DNA of 64,000 bases from Armatimonadota bacterium (GCA_031459765.1 JAVKHY010000004.1:205805-269804); one strand, 5' to 3'; shown: positions 24,070-36,314, numbered from the stretch's first letter. Notes: generated by a model not told the origin, from the letters alone. Numbers and translations are program-made.

Positions 24070-25331
24070 CGGCGGCGGACCAGCGCCCGCAGGCGTTCGG
24101 CCTGTCCCCGGGGCAGCCGGGCCTCGAGGCGGATGCCGTCGGCCGCGTACTCCTGGCGGAGGACCCGACCCTGCTCGAAGATCTGGGACAGCGTGCCGGC
24201 CCGGTTGTAGGGCACGGTCAACCGGACCGTGACCAGGTCCTCCGGCAGCCGCAGGGCGATCTCGCGCAGCAGGTTGAGCAGGCCGACCTGATGGAGGGCG
24301 GAGATGGCCACCCCCGTCCCGATCTCGGCGAGGATCGCCCGGACGTCGGCCGGAGGAATCCGGTCCGTCTTGTTCACCGCGACGACCGTGGGTTTGTCCG
24401 CCGCCCCCAGCTCGGCCAGCACCCGGCCCACGGCCCGCATCTGCTCCCGCCAGTCGGGATGGCTGCCGTCCACCACGTGGACGAGGAGGTCGGCCTCGGT
24501 GACTTCTTCCAGGGTGGCGCGGAAGGCGGCGACCAGCTGGGTGGGCAGACGCGTGATGAAGCCGACGGTATCCACCAGCAGCACCGCCCGACCGTTGGGC
24601 AGCGTCACCCTGCGCACGGTGGGGTCGAGCGTAGCGAAGAGCTTGTCCTCGACAAAAACCCCGGCGTCGGTGAGCGCGTTGAGCAGCGTGGACTTCCCGG
24701 CGTTGGTGTATCCCACCAGGGCGACGGTGGGAATCTGGGCCTCCCGGCGCCAGCGCCGCTGCAGGGCCCGGTGTCGGCGGATCTCGGCGATCTCGCGCCG
24801 CAGGTCGGTGATGCGCCGGCGGATGCGGCGGCGGTCCACTTCCAGCTTGGTCTCGCCGGGGCCGCGCGTTCCGATGCCGCCGCCGAGCCGGGAGAGCATC
24901 GTCCCGCGGCCCGTCAGCCGGGGCAGCAGGTAGATCATCTGCGCCAGTTCCACCTGCAGCCGGCCTTCGTGCGTCCGCGCCCGCCGGGCGAAGATGTCGA
25001 GGACGAGCGCCGTCCGGTCGATCACCTTCCGGTTGAGGAGGCGTTCCAGGTTCCGCTGCTGCACGGGGGTGAGCTCGTGATCGGCGATGACCAGGTCGGC
25101 GTCGGTCCGCAGGCACAGGACCCGGAGTTCGTCCACCTTCCCGGCGCCCAGGAAGGTGGCGGGGGCGGGCCGGCGGCGGTGCTGGACCAGCGTGCCGACA
25201 ACCTCGGCGCCCGCCGAATCGGCCAGGCGCGCCAGCTCCTCCATCTCGGGGTCGCGGGCGGAGTTCTCTCCGTGCACCCCGATCAGGACGGCGCGCTCGG
25301 GGCCGGCCTCACGCACCGGGATCTCAGCCAC
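24066..25331 (-). CDS. hflX: GTPase HflX
   Basis: 421 residues from a GTG at 25331 (8-bp overlap with the aminotransferase gene). The N-terminal HflX domain (AGKVDELRVL, ADHELTPVQQRNLE) includes a long basic coiled helix (GGGIGTRGPGETKLEVDRRR). The G domain follows with GYTNAGKST, DTVGFI and NKTD, and a short C-terminal domain. HflX splits stalled or hibernating ribosomes (family knowledge). It is the last of the mutS-mutL-miaA-dapL-hflX series; miaA and hflX are neighbours in many bacteria. Confidence 0.95.
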   Translation of the reverse strand: MAEIPVREAGPERAVLIGVHGENSARDPEMEELARLADSAGAEVVGTLVQHRRRPAPATFLGAGKVDELRVLCLRTDADLVIADHELTPVQQRNLERLLNRKVIDRTALVLDIFARRARTHEGRLQVELAQMIYLLPRLTGRGTMLSRLGGGIGTRGPGETKLEVDRRRIRRRITDLRREIAEIRRHRALQRRWRREAQIPTVALVGYTNAGKSTLLNALTDAGVFVEDKLFATLDPTVRRVTLPNGRAVLLVDTVGFITRLPTQLVAAFRATLEEVTEADLLVHVVDGSHPDWREQMRAVGRVLAELGAADKPTVVAVNKTDRIPPADVRAILAEIGTGVAISALHQVGLLNLLREIALRLPEDLVTVRLTVPYNRAGTLSQIFEQGRVLRQEYAADGIRLEARLPRGQAERLRALVRRR

Positions 25332-26490
25332 GGCCGAAGGCGCCCCGCAGCCGGTCCAGCGCTTCATCGAGCCGCCCGTCGGGCACCGTGATCGACAGCC
25401 GCACGTAGCCCTCCCCTTCGCGCCCGTATCCTGCGCCCGGGGTGAGCAGAACCCCGGTGCGCTCCAGGACCTGGGCGGCGAAGGCCGCCCCGCTCCCGCC
25501 GCCGGGGACGGGAATCCACAGGTAGAAGGTGGCCTTCAGCTCCGGGACGGCCCACCCCAGGTGGCGCATCGCCGCCATGACCCGGTCGCGGCGGCCCTGG
25601 TAGACACGCAGGCGGTCCTGCACCGGTTCCGGCGGTCCGGTGAGGGCGGCGATGGCCGCGTGCTGCACGGCCCGGAACACGCCGGAGTCGATGTTGGTCT
25701 TGATCTTGCCCAGCAGCCCCACCGCCTCGGCGTTGCCCACGACGAACCCGATGCGCCATCCCGTCATGCAGTAGGTCTTGGAGAGCGAGTGGAACTCCAC
25801 GGCGACCTCTTTCGCCCCGTCGGCCTCCAGGATGCTCGGCGGCCGGTAGCCGTCGTAGGCGATCTCGGAGTAGGAGTTGTCGTGGGCCAACAGCAGGCCG
25901 TGCCGGCGGGCGAAGGCCACGGCCTCGCGGAAGAAGTCGTGCGTGGCGGTGGCGGCCGTCGGGTTGTTCGGGTAGTTCAAAAACATCAACTTGGCCCGTC
26001 GCAGCACCTCCGCGGGGACCGCGTCCAGGTCGGGGAGGAACCCGCGGTCGGCGCGCAGCGGCATCGTGTAGGGGATCCCTTCCGCCATGATCGTCGCCGA
26101 GCGGTAGACCGGATAGCCCGGGTCCGGGACCAGCGCCACGTCGCCCGGATTGAGCAGCGCCCAGGGCAGATGGGCCAGCCCCTCCTTGGAGCCGATCAGA
26201 GCCAGGACCTCGGTGGCCGGGTCGAGGGCCACGTTGAAGCGACGGCGGTACCAGTCGGCCACCGCCGTCCGATACTCCAGGGTCCCGGCGTAGGGCGGGT
26301 AGCGGTGGCTGCGCGCGTCCGTCGCGCCTTCCAGGAGGGCGTCGATGATGTGCGGAGGCGGGGGCAGGTCCGGATCTCCCACGCTCAGGTTGATGACGTC
26401 CACGCCTTTCGCCTGGAGTTCAGCCTGCCTGCGGTCCAGGTCCGCAAACAGGTAGGCGCCGATCTGCTCCAGTCGCCGTGCGGCCTCCAT
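25324..26490 (-). CDS. dapL: Pyridoxal-phosphate aminotransferase, LL-diaminopimelate aminotransferase type
   Basis: 388 residues from the ATG at 26490 with a GGAGGCAGC region upstream. It is a fold-type I aminotransferase: VINLSVGDPDLPPPPHI, HRYPPYAGTLEYR, NYPNNPTAA, the PLP-Lys in SLSKTYCMTGWR. The motif set is closest to the bacterial/archaeal DapL branch, which makes LL-diaminopimelate directly from tetrahydrodipicolinate. Other substrates (Asp or aromatic amino acids) cannot be excluded, and no other dap genes are in the window. Confidence 0.8.
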   Translation of the reverse strand: MEAARRLEQIGAYLFADLDRRQAELQAKGVDVINLSVGDPDLPPPPHIIDALLEGATDARSHRYPPYAGTLEYRTAVADWYRRRFNVALDPATEVLALIGSKEGLAHLPWALLNPGDVALVPDPGYPVYRSATIMAEGIPYTMPLRADRGFLPDLDAVPAEVLRRAKLMFLNYPNNPTAATATHDFFREAVAFARRHGLLLAHDNSYSEIAYDGYRPPSILEADGAKEVAVEFHSLSKTYCMTGWRIGFVVGNAEAVGLLGKIKTNIDSGVFRAVQHAAIAALTGPPEPVQDRLRVYQGRRDRVMAAMRHLGWAVPELKATFYLWIPVPGGGSGAAFAAQVLERTGVLLTPGAGYGREGEGYVRLSITVPDGRLDEALDRLRGAFGRG

Positions 26491-26540
26491 GCGCTGCCTC
26501 CCTACGCTGCCTCCTGCGAGGGCTCGATCGCGTGCCGACG

Positions 26541-27470
26541 TTACTCTAGCACAGCGGCGATCCGGCGGGCTACCTCGTCCGCGCTCCACTGGTCGACGTC
26601 GATCCAGCGGATCCGCGGATCGGCGCGAAACCAGGTGTACTGCCGTTTGGCCAGGCGGCGGGTGTTGCGTTTCAGACGGCGGACGGCCTCCTCCAGCGAC
26701 ACCTGGCCGGTGAGATGGGCGACGATCTCCTTGTAGCCCACCCCCGACATCGCGGGCAGCGTCGGGGCGTAGCCCCGCCGCAGGAGGTCCCGGACTTCGT
26801 CCACCAGGCCGGCGGCGATCTGGCTGTCCGCACGCTCGTCAATCCGCCGGTACAGCGCGGCGCGGTCCATCGTCAACCCGACCTGCACCACCCGGCCGAC
26901 GGGATCTCCCCGTCGCTGCAGCTGCGAGATCGGCGCGCCGGTACGCTCATAGACTTCCAGGGCGCGGATCACCCGGCGGAGGTTGCGGGGATGGATCCGC
27001 GCCGCGGCCGCCGGATCGACCCGGCAGAGCCGGGTGTAGAGCGTTCCCGGTGCCGACGCCTCCAGCGCTTCCAGGCGCCGGCGGAGCTCCCAGTCGGGGG
27101 CCACGGCGGGGATGGCGAATCCGTTGACGACGGCCCGGATATACAGTCCGGTGCCCCCGACGAGCAGCGGCACCCTGCCCCGCCCGCGAATCTGCCGGAT
27201 CGCCTCCAGCGCCAGGTCCCGGTAGCGGGCCAGGGTGACGACCTCGTCGGGATCCGCGATGTCCAGGAGGTGGTGCGGGACGGCCCGCCGCTGCTCGACC
27301 GACGGCTTCGCCGTGCCGATGTCCATGTAGCGGTAGACCGTGCGGGAGTCGGCGGCCACGATCTCCGCCCCCAGGCGCGCGGCCAGGGCCACCGCGGCGG
27401 CGGTCTTGCCCACCGCGGTGGGACCACAGATGACGACGAGCGGCGGTTCTAGGAGCGCCTCAGGAACCAT
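26541..27470 (-). CDS. miaA: tRNA dimethylallyltransferase MiaA
   Basis: 309 residues. P-loop GPTAVGKT, then ADSRTVYRYMDIGTAKP, GGTGLYIRA, and C-terminal RNTRRLAKRQYTWFR. It prenylates A37 of tRNAs reading UNN codons. The ATG start overlaps the mutL 3' end by 22 bp. The mutS-mutL-miaA order is widespread. Confidence 0.97.
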   Translation of the reverse strand: MVPEALLEPPLVVICGPTAVGKTAAAVALAARLGAEIVAADSRTVYRYMDIGTAKPSVEQRRAVPHHLLDIADPDEVVTLARYRDLALEAIRQIRGRGRVPLLVGGTGLYIRAVVNGFAIPAVAPDWELRRRLEALEASAPGTLYTRLCRVDPAAAARIHPRNLRRVIRALEVYERTGAPISQLQRRGDPVGRVVQVGLTMDRAALYRRIDERADSQIAAGLVDEVRDLLRRGYAPTLPAMSGVGYKEIVAHLTGQVSLEEAVRRLKRNTRRLAKRQYTWFRADPRIRWIDVDQWSADEVARRIAAVLE

Positions 27471-29142
27471 CGCTCGACCTGCTCCAGGGGGAGCGTCACC
27501 ATCGTCGGCCGCCCGTGGAAGCAGGTGAACGGGTCTTCGGTGCCGGCCAGGTCCTGCAGCAGACGCACCATCTGCTCGCCGGTCAGGGGGTCTCCGGCTT
27601 TGACCGCCGTCCGGCAGGCCGTGGCGATCGTCAGCCGCTCCAGCAGGTCCCGCGGGGCGCCGAGCCGGGCGCCCTCCGCGGCCTCCGCCAGCAGATCACG
27701 CAGCAGGCGCTCCGCGGAAGCCCCCGCGGCGATCTGCGGCACGGCCCGGAGGAGCACCGTGCGCTCGCCGAAGGGTTCCAGATTGAAGCCCAGCGCCTCG
27801 AGCGCGGTGCGCACCATTCCCAGCACCGCCCACTCGCCCGGGGTGAGGTCGATCGCCCGGGGCGCGACCTGGGCCTGGGCCACAGCGTCCTGGGCCGCCC
27901 GCCCGCGCAGCAGGCGTTCGTAGAGCACCCGTTCGTGGGCCGCGTGCTGGTCGATGACGATCAAACCGTCGTCGCTCTGGGCCAGGAGGTAGGTCCGGTG
28001 CAGCTGGCCGAGCAGGCGCATCCGCGGCAGGCGGCCGGCAGCGGCCAGGGCCTCGCCGGCCGGCGCTGCCGAAGGGGCGACGGGCCCGCCGCCCAGAGGC
28101 AGCTCGCCGGAGGGCACTCCGACCGGCCGCAGGGCCGCGGCTTCGACGGGCCGGATCAGCCGGGCTCCGCGCAGGACGTCGCGGACGCCGTGCGCCACCG
28201 CGCCGAAGATCCGGTGGTCGTCGTCGAAGCGGACCTCCAGTTTTCGCGGGTGGACGTTGACGTCCACGCGGCGTCGGGGCAGATCGAGGAAGAGGACGTA
28301 GACCGGATGCCGGCCGGAGGGGACGATCTGCCGATAGGCCTGGTCCACCGCGCCGCTGACGACGCGGCTGGAGACGGGCCGCCCGTTGACGAAGAGATAC
28401 TGCAGGCTGCGGTCTCCCCGGCTTGTCTCCGGCCGCCCCAGCCACCCCCGCAACCGGAGTTCTCCGTCCTGGCGATCGAAGGCCAGGCCGCGGGAGAGCA
28501 GCGCCTCGCCGAGGACCGCCGCGGCCCGGTCGGCGGGGGAGGCCGCGGGCAGGCGCAGCACCGTGGTGCCGTCGTGGCTCATGCGGAAGGAGACGCCGGG
28601 ATGGGCGAGGGCCAGGCGCTGCACGGCGTCGACGATGAGGGCGAACTCGCGGGCCGGAGATTTCAGGAACTTCCGCCGGGCCGGGGTGTTGAAGAACAGG
28701 TGGCGGACGGTGACGACCGTCCCCGGGGGCCCGCCGACCGTCTCTTCGCTTTGGACCTCTCCGCCGGCGATCCGGATGCGTCGTCCCGCCTCGGCGCCGG
28801 GTACGGCGCTGGTCAGCTCGAACTGGGAGACCGCGGCGATACTGGGCAGGGCTTCACCGCGGAATCCGAGGGTGCGGACCTCGGCCAGATCCTCCGCGTC
28901 GGCGATCTTGCTGGTGGCGAAGCGCCGCACGGCGAGGGCCACGTCGTCGGCATGGATGCCGTGGCCGTCGTCGGCGACCCGAATCAGGGTCGATCCCGCC
29001 CCTTCGACCTCCACGACAATCTCCGTGGCGCCGGCATCCAGCGCGTTCTCGACCAGTTCTTTGACCACCGACGCGGGGCGTTCGACGACCTCGCCGGCCG
29101 CGATGCGGTCGGCCACGGTGGGGGCCAGGACGCGGATGCGGT

Positions 29143-29146
<4 letters not shown>
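27449..29146 (-). CDS. mutL: DNA mismatch repair protein MutL
   Basis: 565 residues. The N-terminal GHKL ATPase has VADRIAAGEVVERPASVVKE, NALDAGAT, DDGHGI and GFRGEALPSI. The C-terminal domain retains the endonuclease-type motifs DQHAAHERVLYE, ACRTAVKAGD and CFHGRPT (Phe in place of the usual Pro), so it is probably a nicking MutL. That agrees with the absence of mutH in the window. It overlaps mutS by 4 bp (ATGA). Confidence 0.97.
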
Positions 29147-31824
<2,678 letters not shown>

Positions 31825-31983
31825 TGGTCCTTCGATGTTCGGCGCCTCGGGGGGCGATCCTCGGAAATTATGAAGTCATCTCGTACTCACTTTCTTCAAC
31901 CAACCATTTGACGAGGGCCGCTCACCCGGCCTCGCCGTCCCGAGTCCGGCGGCCGGTCCGGGCTCTGCGGGCAGAAACGCAGT

Positions 31984-33057
31984 GTGAGGACGACCGACAA
32001 GCGGGCGATCAAGGAACGGCGGGTCCTCCTGGCCGGCGGCGGGTTGATCCTGGCCCTCCTGGTGGAGCTGGCCCTGGAAGCCGTCGGCTTCAACTCCACG
32101 ACCCTGAGGGGCTGGCTGATCGCCCTGGGCGCCACCGTCGTCCTGCAGTGCGCGGTCTGGCTGATCCTGCGCCTGGGCTGGGATCGAGCCATCGCCTGGG
32201 ACCCGCACTACCTCTACGTCCCCATGGCGGCGGCGATCTTCAGCCTCAACCTCTACGCCTACCTCGCCCCCCCGCTGCGCCCGCTGCTGCTGATGGTCTG
32301 GTTCGCCATGCCGGCGTTCATGGTCGGCCTGGCCGGCGCCGCGGGCGTCCTCGTCATGTCCACCCTCATGGCCGCCGGCTACGTGGCCAGCGGCGTCCTG
32401 CTGGCGGCCCGGGGCTACGATCTCTCCCCGGCCTTCGAAGCGGGCGTGGTCGTGATCTTCCTCATCACCAACGGCTTCACGTCGGTGGTCTACGAACGCC
32501 TGCGCCGCGAGCGCATCGAGCGGCGGGTCCTGCGGCAGAAGCTGAGCGAGCTGGCCATCACCGACCCGCTGACCGGGTTGTTCAACCGGCGCCACTTCGA
32601 AGAGATCCTCCGTGCGGAGATCGCCCGCATCGCGCGGTACGGCGGACACTGCTCCCTGGCCATGATCGATCTGGACTTCTTCAAACACTACAACGACACC
32701 CTGGGCCACCTCGCCGGCGACGCGCTCCTCAAGGAGTTGAGCGCCCTGCTGGCGGGCCACCTCCGCGTGAGCGACGTCTTCGCCCGGTACGGGGGCGAGG
32801 AGTTCGGGCTGATCATGGTCAACACGGCGAAGGACGAGGCCATTCTGGCCATGGAGCGTCTGCGCCTGTTGGTCGAGCGGTATCCCTTCCGCGGTGGCGA
32901 CATCCAGCCCTCCGGCCGCCTCACCATCAGCGCCGGCATCGCCTCCTGTCCCGAAGACGGGCTGGATTATGAAGAACTGGTGCGCAAGGCCGACGCGGCC
33001 CTCTATGCGGCCAAGCGCCTGGGCCGCAACCGGGTGGAAGCCGCGCTCCCCGTCTGA
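31984..33057 (+). CDS. Membrane-bound diguanylate cyclase (GGDEF)
   Basis: 357 residues with a GTG start. The N-terminal half (about 15-165) has five or so hydrophobic segments and a short coiled coil, then a full GGDEF domain: TDPLTGLFNRRHFEE, IDLDFFKHYNDTLGH, and the active site RYGGEEF. The RxxD inhibitory site is present (RVSD), so product feedback is expected. It makes cyclic di-GMP at the membrane. A TTGACG lies at 31909-31914 upstream, but no clear matching -10 is seen. Confidence 0.92.
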   Translation: MRTTDKRAIKERRVLLAGGGLILALLVELALEAVGFNSTTLRGWLIALGATVVLQCAVWLILRLGWDRAIAWDPHYLYVPMAAAIFSLNLYAYLAPPLRPLLLMVWFAMPAFMVGLAGAAGVLVMSTLMAAGYVASGVLLAARGYDLSPAFEAGVVVIFLITNGFTSVVYERLRRERIERRVLRQKLSELAITDPLTGLFNRRHFEEILRAEIARIARYGGHCSLAMIDLDFFKHYNDTLGHLAGDALLKELSALLAGHLRVSDVFARYGGEEFGLIMVNTAKDEAILAMERLRLLVERYPFRGGDIQPSGRLTISAGIASCPEDGLDYEELVRKADAALYAAKRLGRNRVEAALPV

Positions 33058-33184
33058 CCTCCCGGAAACCTCCGTCAAAGTTGCCGCTCCCCCGCCGTCC
33101 CCTCCCCCCGGCGGCACGCCGGTTGCTCTTCCCATTCCAACGGGATCGTGCCGGAGGAGCTGGGCACTCGAGGGGGTCGTTCGG

Positions 33185-33346
33185 ATGGTGTACTACGATG
33201 CGGTGGACGGCGGTCCGAGCCGGTTTCAGCGCTTTGACTCGCGGCTGCAGACCGTGCTCATCGGCTGGACGGTGAGCGTTACGCTGTTCGTGCTCGCCGT
33301 CCACCTGCTGGTGACCAACGCCCGTCTGCTCTCGATCGGACCGTAG
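33185..33346 (+). CDS. Small single-pass membrane protein (hypothetical)
   Basis: 53 residues from an ATG preceded by GAGGGGG. The first half is soluble (YYDAVDGGPSRFQRFDSRLQ) and the second is one membrane helix (VLIGWTVSVTLFVLAVHLLV). I recognise no family. It is 127 bp after the membrane diguanylate cyclase and is followed by a strong terminator-like hairpin, supporting a real short gene. Confidence 0.5.
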   Translation: MVYYDAVDGGPSRFQRFDSRLQTVLIGWTVSVTLFVLAVHLLVTNARLLSIGP

Positions 33347-33392
33347 GAGCCGTCCGGATGGGCTGGGCACGCCGTGCCCGGCGGGGGACCGC

Positions 33393-33429
33393 AGAGGGTC
33401 GGGGTGACGAACCCCGGCCCTCTGTTTGT
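33393..33429 (+). terminator. Intrinsic-terminator-like hairpin
   Basis: A 13-bp stem (33393-33405 with 33411-33423, one T-G wobble) closes a GACGA loop and is followed by GTTTGT. A second perfect hairpin, GGGCAC-GCC-GTGCCC, lies just upstream at 33365-33379. It is the best terminator candidate in the window, ending the transcript of the small membrane protein. Confidence 0.65.
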
Positions 33430-33523
33430 CCGGAAAAGTGATCGGCAGCAAGCGATCCGGCACGGAAGTTGCTCCAATCTTCCCTCAACCGCGTATCCCC
33501 CCGGGACAAAGGTGGGACGGCTT

Positions 33524-33925
33524 GTGGGCAAACGGTTGAGGCTGGACGAGGTGCGCTGCGAGATCCAGGACAGCCGGGTCCTGGCCAGGGTACAGCTGAG
33601 CAACGGGGGGCTGTCCCACATCGGCCTGGCCACGGGCTTCCTCCCGGAGGCCAACCTGGAACGGGTGGCGGCCCAGGCCACGATCAACGCCATCCGGATG
33701 TTCGCCGCCTTCACGGGGGCGGACCGCCCGGTCGTGACCCTGCAGGATGTCGACGTGGTCACCTCGCCGACAACCCGGACGGTGCTCGTGCTGTTGCGGA
33801 TGGGGCAGGGCGACCAGGCGCGGTTCCTCTCCGGATCGGCGGCCATCCGCGAGGACGCCACCACCGCGGCGGCACGGGCGGTCCTCAACGGACTCAACCG
33901 ACAGCTGGAAGCCTTGCTGCGCTGA
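33524..33925 (+). CDS. Stand-alone copy of the GGDEF-associated C-terminal domain
   Basis: 133 residues from the GTG at 33524, 7 nt after GGTGGGA; another GTG is at 33512. It is an alpha/beta domain of about 120 residues. It aligns with residues ~308-418 of the CBS-GGDEF protein at 14440-15708: LARVQL versus VATVEL, QATINAIRM versus EATLNAVRQ, LSGSAAI versus LGSASF, ARAVLNGLNRQL versus VRATMKAVNRLL. I do not recognise a named family. Its place beside a second GGDEF gene suggests a regulator or sensor partner of cyclic-di-GMP enzymes. Confidence 0.7.
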   Translation: MGKRLRLDEVRCEIQDSRVLARVQLSNGGLSHIGLATGFLPEANLERVAAQATINAIRMFAAFTGADRPVVTLQDVDVVTSPTTRTVLVLLRMGQGDQARFLSGSAAIREDATTAAARAVLNGLNRQLEALLR

Positions 33926-33980
33926 AGCCCGCGGCGGGAAGAGCGCGGCCGGCCGCGTCCCTGCCGCCCGACCGTCTCGG

Positions 33981-34823
33981 CTATCGGTTCTCGGGTTGGA
34001 CCGCGTCCTCCGAGGCGTTCGGCGTTTCACCGCCGGTCTGTTCCGCGACCAGGGTCAGCACGCCGTCCACGAGCTGGAACCTCCGGACGAGGCGGACCAG
34101 CTTCTCACCCTCGAGGCAGAGGAGTTCCTCGGTACGCGCGGTGACCACGTCGCCCTGCACCTTCTCGACCACGATGAGACGGGTGTCACCGGTGGCGGCG
34201 ACCAGCCTCCGGCGCGTGCCGGAGAAGGGCACGGAGGTCTGGACCATTTCCGTCTGCGCCGGCTCCGCCCGCGCCGCCGGCGCCGCGGGCGGCGGAGCGG
34301 CGACGGCCGGTTTCGACGCCGCCCTCGACTGCGGCAGTCGCCCGGTCACCGGATCGGCGCCGGCCAGGATGCGCCGCACGTAGGCCCGTGACTTGGGTGG
34401 AATGCCGCGAGAGCGCAGGACCTTGTTCGGCCCGGAGTGGTAGCCGGCCAGCGCGAGGTCCCAGCGCTGAAAGCGGTTGTAGAGATGGCGGAGGTAGCGC
34501 ATCCCGCCCTCGATGTTCTGCCGGGTATCATAGGGATTCACGCGGAGCCCGCGCGCCGTGACGGGTCTGATCTGCATCAGCCCGCGGGCCCCCCTGCGGC
34601 TCACCGCCGTCTGCCGCCAGCCCGATTCCACGGCGATGAGGTTGTGCGCGATGTGCAGCGGGACGCCGTAGCGCGCCGCGTAGTGCCGGACCAGTTCCTT
34701 GACCACGGCCAGGGGGAGGGTCGTGAACCGTGACTTCCGCGGGCGGGCGAAGGCGGGTCCGGGGACGGCGATCAGCACCACCAGAGCCAGCCCGCACGCC
34801 AGGACGCGAATCCGCATGCGCAT
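33981..34823 (-). CDS. Secreted lytic transglycosylase (SLT-type)
   Basis: 280 residues from the ATG at 34823; the open frame upstream is a shadow of the ParB-like gene. A signal peptide (RIRVLACGLALVVLIAVPGPAFA) precedes an SLT domain (about 40-160) with catalytic Glu in AVESGWRQTAVS and the GARGLMQI and LALAGYHSGP motifs. The C-terminal third is an Ala/Pro linker and an unassigned beta-rich domain (about 200-275). It should cleave peptidoglycan outside the membrane. Convergent with the gene at 33524. Confidence 0.88.
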   Translation of the reverse strand: MRMRIRVLACGLALVVLIAVPGPAFARPRKSRFTTLPLAVVKELVRHYAARYGVPLHIAHNLIAVESGWRQTAVSRRGARGLMQIRPVTARGLRVNPYDTRQNIEGGMRYLRHLYNRFQRWDLALAGYHSGPNKVLRSRGIPPKSRAYVRRILAGADPVTGRLPQSRAASKPAVAAPPPAAPAARAEPAQTEMVQTSVPFSGTRRRLVAATGDTRLIVVEKVQGDVVTARTEELLCLEGEKLVRLVRRFQLVDGVLTLVAEQTGGETPNASEDAVQPENR

Positions 34824-34848
34824 GCTGCCGTACCTCAATCCGGGGAAT

Positions 34849-34872
34849 CGAACACGCAGGGGGACGTGTTCG
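34849..34872. repeat. Perfect inverted repeat between divergent SLT and ParB-like genes
   Basis: CGAACACG and CGTGTTCG, 8-bp perfect arms with an 8-nt spacer, 26 bp upstream of the lytic transglycosylase start. It may be an operator for the SLT gene or a hairpin. It does not match the SOS consensus, whose half-sites are 4 nt apart. Confidence 0.5.
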
Positions 34873-35066
34873 TCAAGTACTACTACTTCTGCCCGACCGG
34901 CCGGGGCGTCAGACCGCTTGTTCGCCGTCTTTGACGCCATTCCTGGCTCCCGCCGACGCTCTTTCCGGGCCGTCAACCCCCCCTCTCGCCGCAGGACGTC
35001 GCCGAGCGACTCGCCGAAGAGTACCGCCGGCGGCATACCCCACACCTGGACGACCTGCGCTGACCG

Positions 35067-35975
35067 ATGCCAACCTGGACCACTTTCCCGGAGAAGAAGC
35101 TCCCCCGCGAGGCGCAGACCCTCGCCGAGCAGGTCGAGCAGGACGGCGGGCACGTCCTGAGCATCTACCAGGATCCGGTGGGCGAGCACTGGCACCTGTT
35201 CTGCCTGCTGCCCATCGACCGGGTGGCGGCCACCCCTTACCAGCGCGACCTGTCCCCGACCCACGTCAGGCGACTGCAGGAAGTGATGAAGAAGATCGAT
35301 CGCTTCGTCGATCCCATCGTGGCCGTCTCGCCGCGCCCGGGCGCCTACTGGACGCCCAACGGCCACCACCGGCTGGCCGCCCTCAAGAAGCTCAAGGGCG
35401 ACGTCGTGCCGGCCGTCCTCATCCCCGAGCAATCCGTGGCCTACGAGATCCTCGCCCTCAACACGGAGAAGGCCCACAACCTGAAGGAGAAATCCCTCGA
35501 GGTCATCCGGATGTACCGCGCCCTGGCCGAGCAATCTCCGCGGGCCAGCGAGGAGGACTACGCCTTCCAGTTCGAGTCCGCCCACTACATCACGCTCGGC
35601 CTGCTCTACGAGGAGAACCGGCGCTTCTCCGGCGGGGCCTTCAGCCCGATCCTCCGCCGGGTGGACAAATTCCTGAAGGTCACCCTGCCGAAGGGGCTGG
35701 AGGAACGGCAACACCGCGCCGCGCTGGTCCGGGAGGCCGACGAGATCCTCACCGACGTGGTGGACAAACTCCGCAGGCGCGGCCTGCGCCATCCCTACGT
35801 GAAGAACTTTGTCCTGGCCCGCACCACGCCCCTGACCCGCGCCCGCAAAACCCTGCCTTCCTTCGAGACCACTTTCCGCAGGCTGGCCGACAACCTCCGC
35901 ACCTTCGACGTCGCCTCGGTCCGCTACGAGGACATCGCCCGCTCCGCCCTGATGCCCGGGACCCCAGGGGGCTGA
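35067..35975 (+). CDS. Orphan ParB N-domain protein
   Basis: 302 residues. A ParB/sulfiredoxin-like domain spans about residues 40-125 (LLPIDRVAATPYQRDLSPTHVRRL, VDPIVAV, NGHHRLAALKKL), where the GHHR motif corresponds to the nucleotide-binding GxHR of ParB. The rest is a long charged helical region without a recognised HTH. There is no ParA, so chromosome segregation is unlikely; it may be a CTPase switch or a nuclease-like regulator. No function can be assigned. Confidence 0.75.
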   Translation: MPTWTTFPEKKLPREAQTLAEQVEQDGGHVLSIYQDPVGEHWHLFCLLPIDRVAATPYQRDLSPTHVRRLQEVMKKIDRFVDPIVAVSPRPGAYWTPNGHHRLAALKKLKGDVVPAVLIPEQSVAYEILALNTEKAHNLKEKSLEVIRMYRALAEQSPRASEEDYAFQFESAHYITLGLLYEENRRFSGGAFSPILRRVDKFLKVTLPKGLEERQHRAALVREADEILTDVVDKLRRRGLRHPYVKNFVLARTTPLTRARKTLPSFETTFRRLADNLRTFDVASVRYEDIARSALMPGTPGG

Positions 35976-36025
35976 GGCTCGTCAGGTGAGGCCCGCCGGC
36001 GGCGCCGGGACCGGCCAGGGTCTTC

Positions 36026-36190
36026 TCAGCCCGCGCGTCGCTGCAGGGAGATCAGCGTGCCGACCCCGGCCAGAAGGAGGCCCGGAATGATGTACGCCGT
36101 GACCCACCAGAAGATGATGAACGCATAGGCGAGCACCTGAACCTGGCCGGAGCCCGGAAACGGGCCCGGTGGGAATCCCTCCGGTGCCAT
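36026..36190 (-). CDS. Small membrane protein (hypothetical)
   Basis: 54 residues from an ATG at 36190: a short Pro/Gly-rich N-terminus (MAPEGFPPGPFPGSG) and two closely spaced hydrophobic segments (VLAYAFIIFWWVTAYIIPGLLLAGVGTLI). No family is recognised. It lies downstream of the tRNA-Sec gene on the same strand. It may be a real small membrane protein, but no clear ribosome-binding site was identified. Confidence 0.4.
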   Translation of the reverse strand: MAPEGFPPGPFPGSGQVQVLAYAFIIFWWVTAYIIPGLLLAGVGTLISLQRRAG

Positions 36191-36314
36191 ATCGCCGAAC
36201 CCACCGGAGGAACGCAGCCACAGCCATCCCCCCGTTGGCCCCTGGTATCCCCCTCTGGTTCTGTGGAACAGACCCGGCCTTCTACGGGGGAGAAGAACAG
36301 GTTCCTTGCAGAGG

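Noticed and set aside
34849..34872. A third LexA box at the CGAACACG/CGTGTTCG inverted repeat
   Set aside because: The half-sites are 14 nt apart between GAAC and GTTC, while the SOS box needs 4. The genes on either side are not repair genes.
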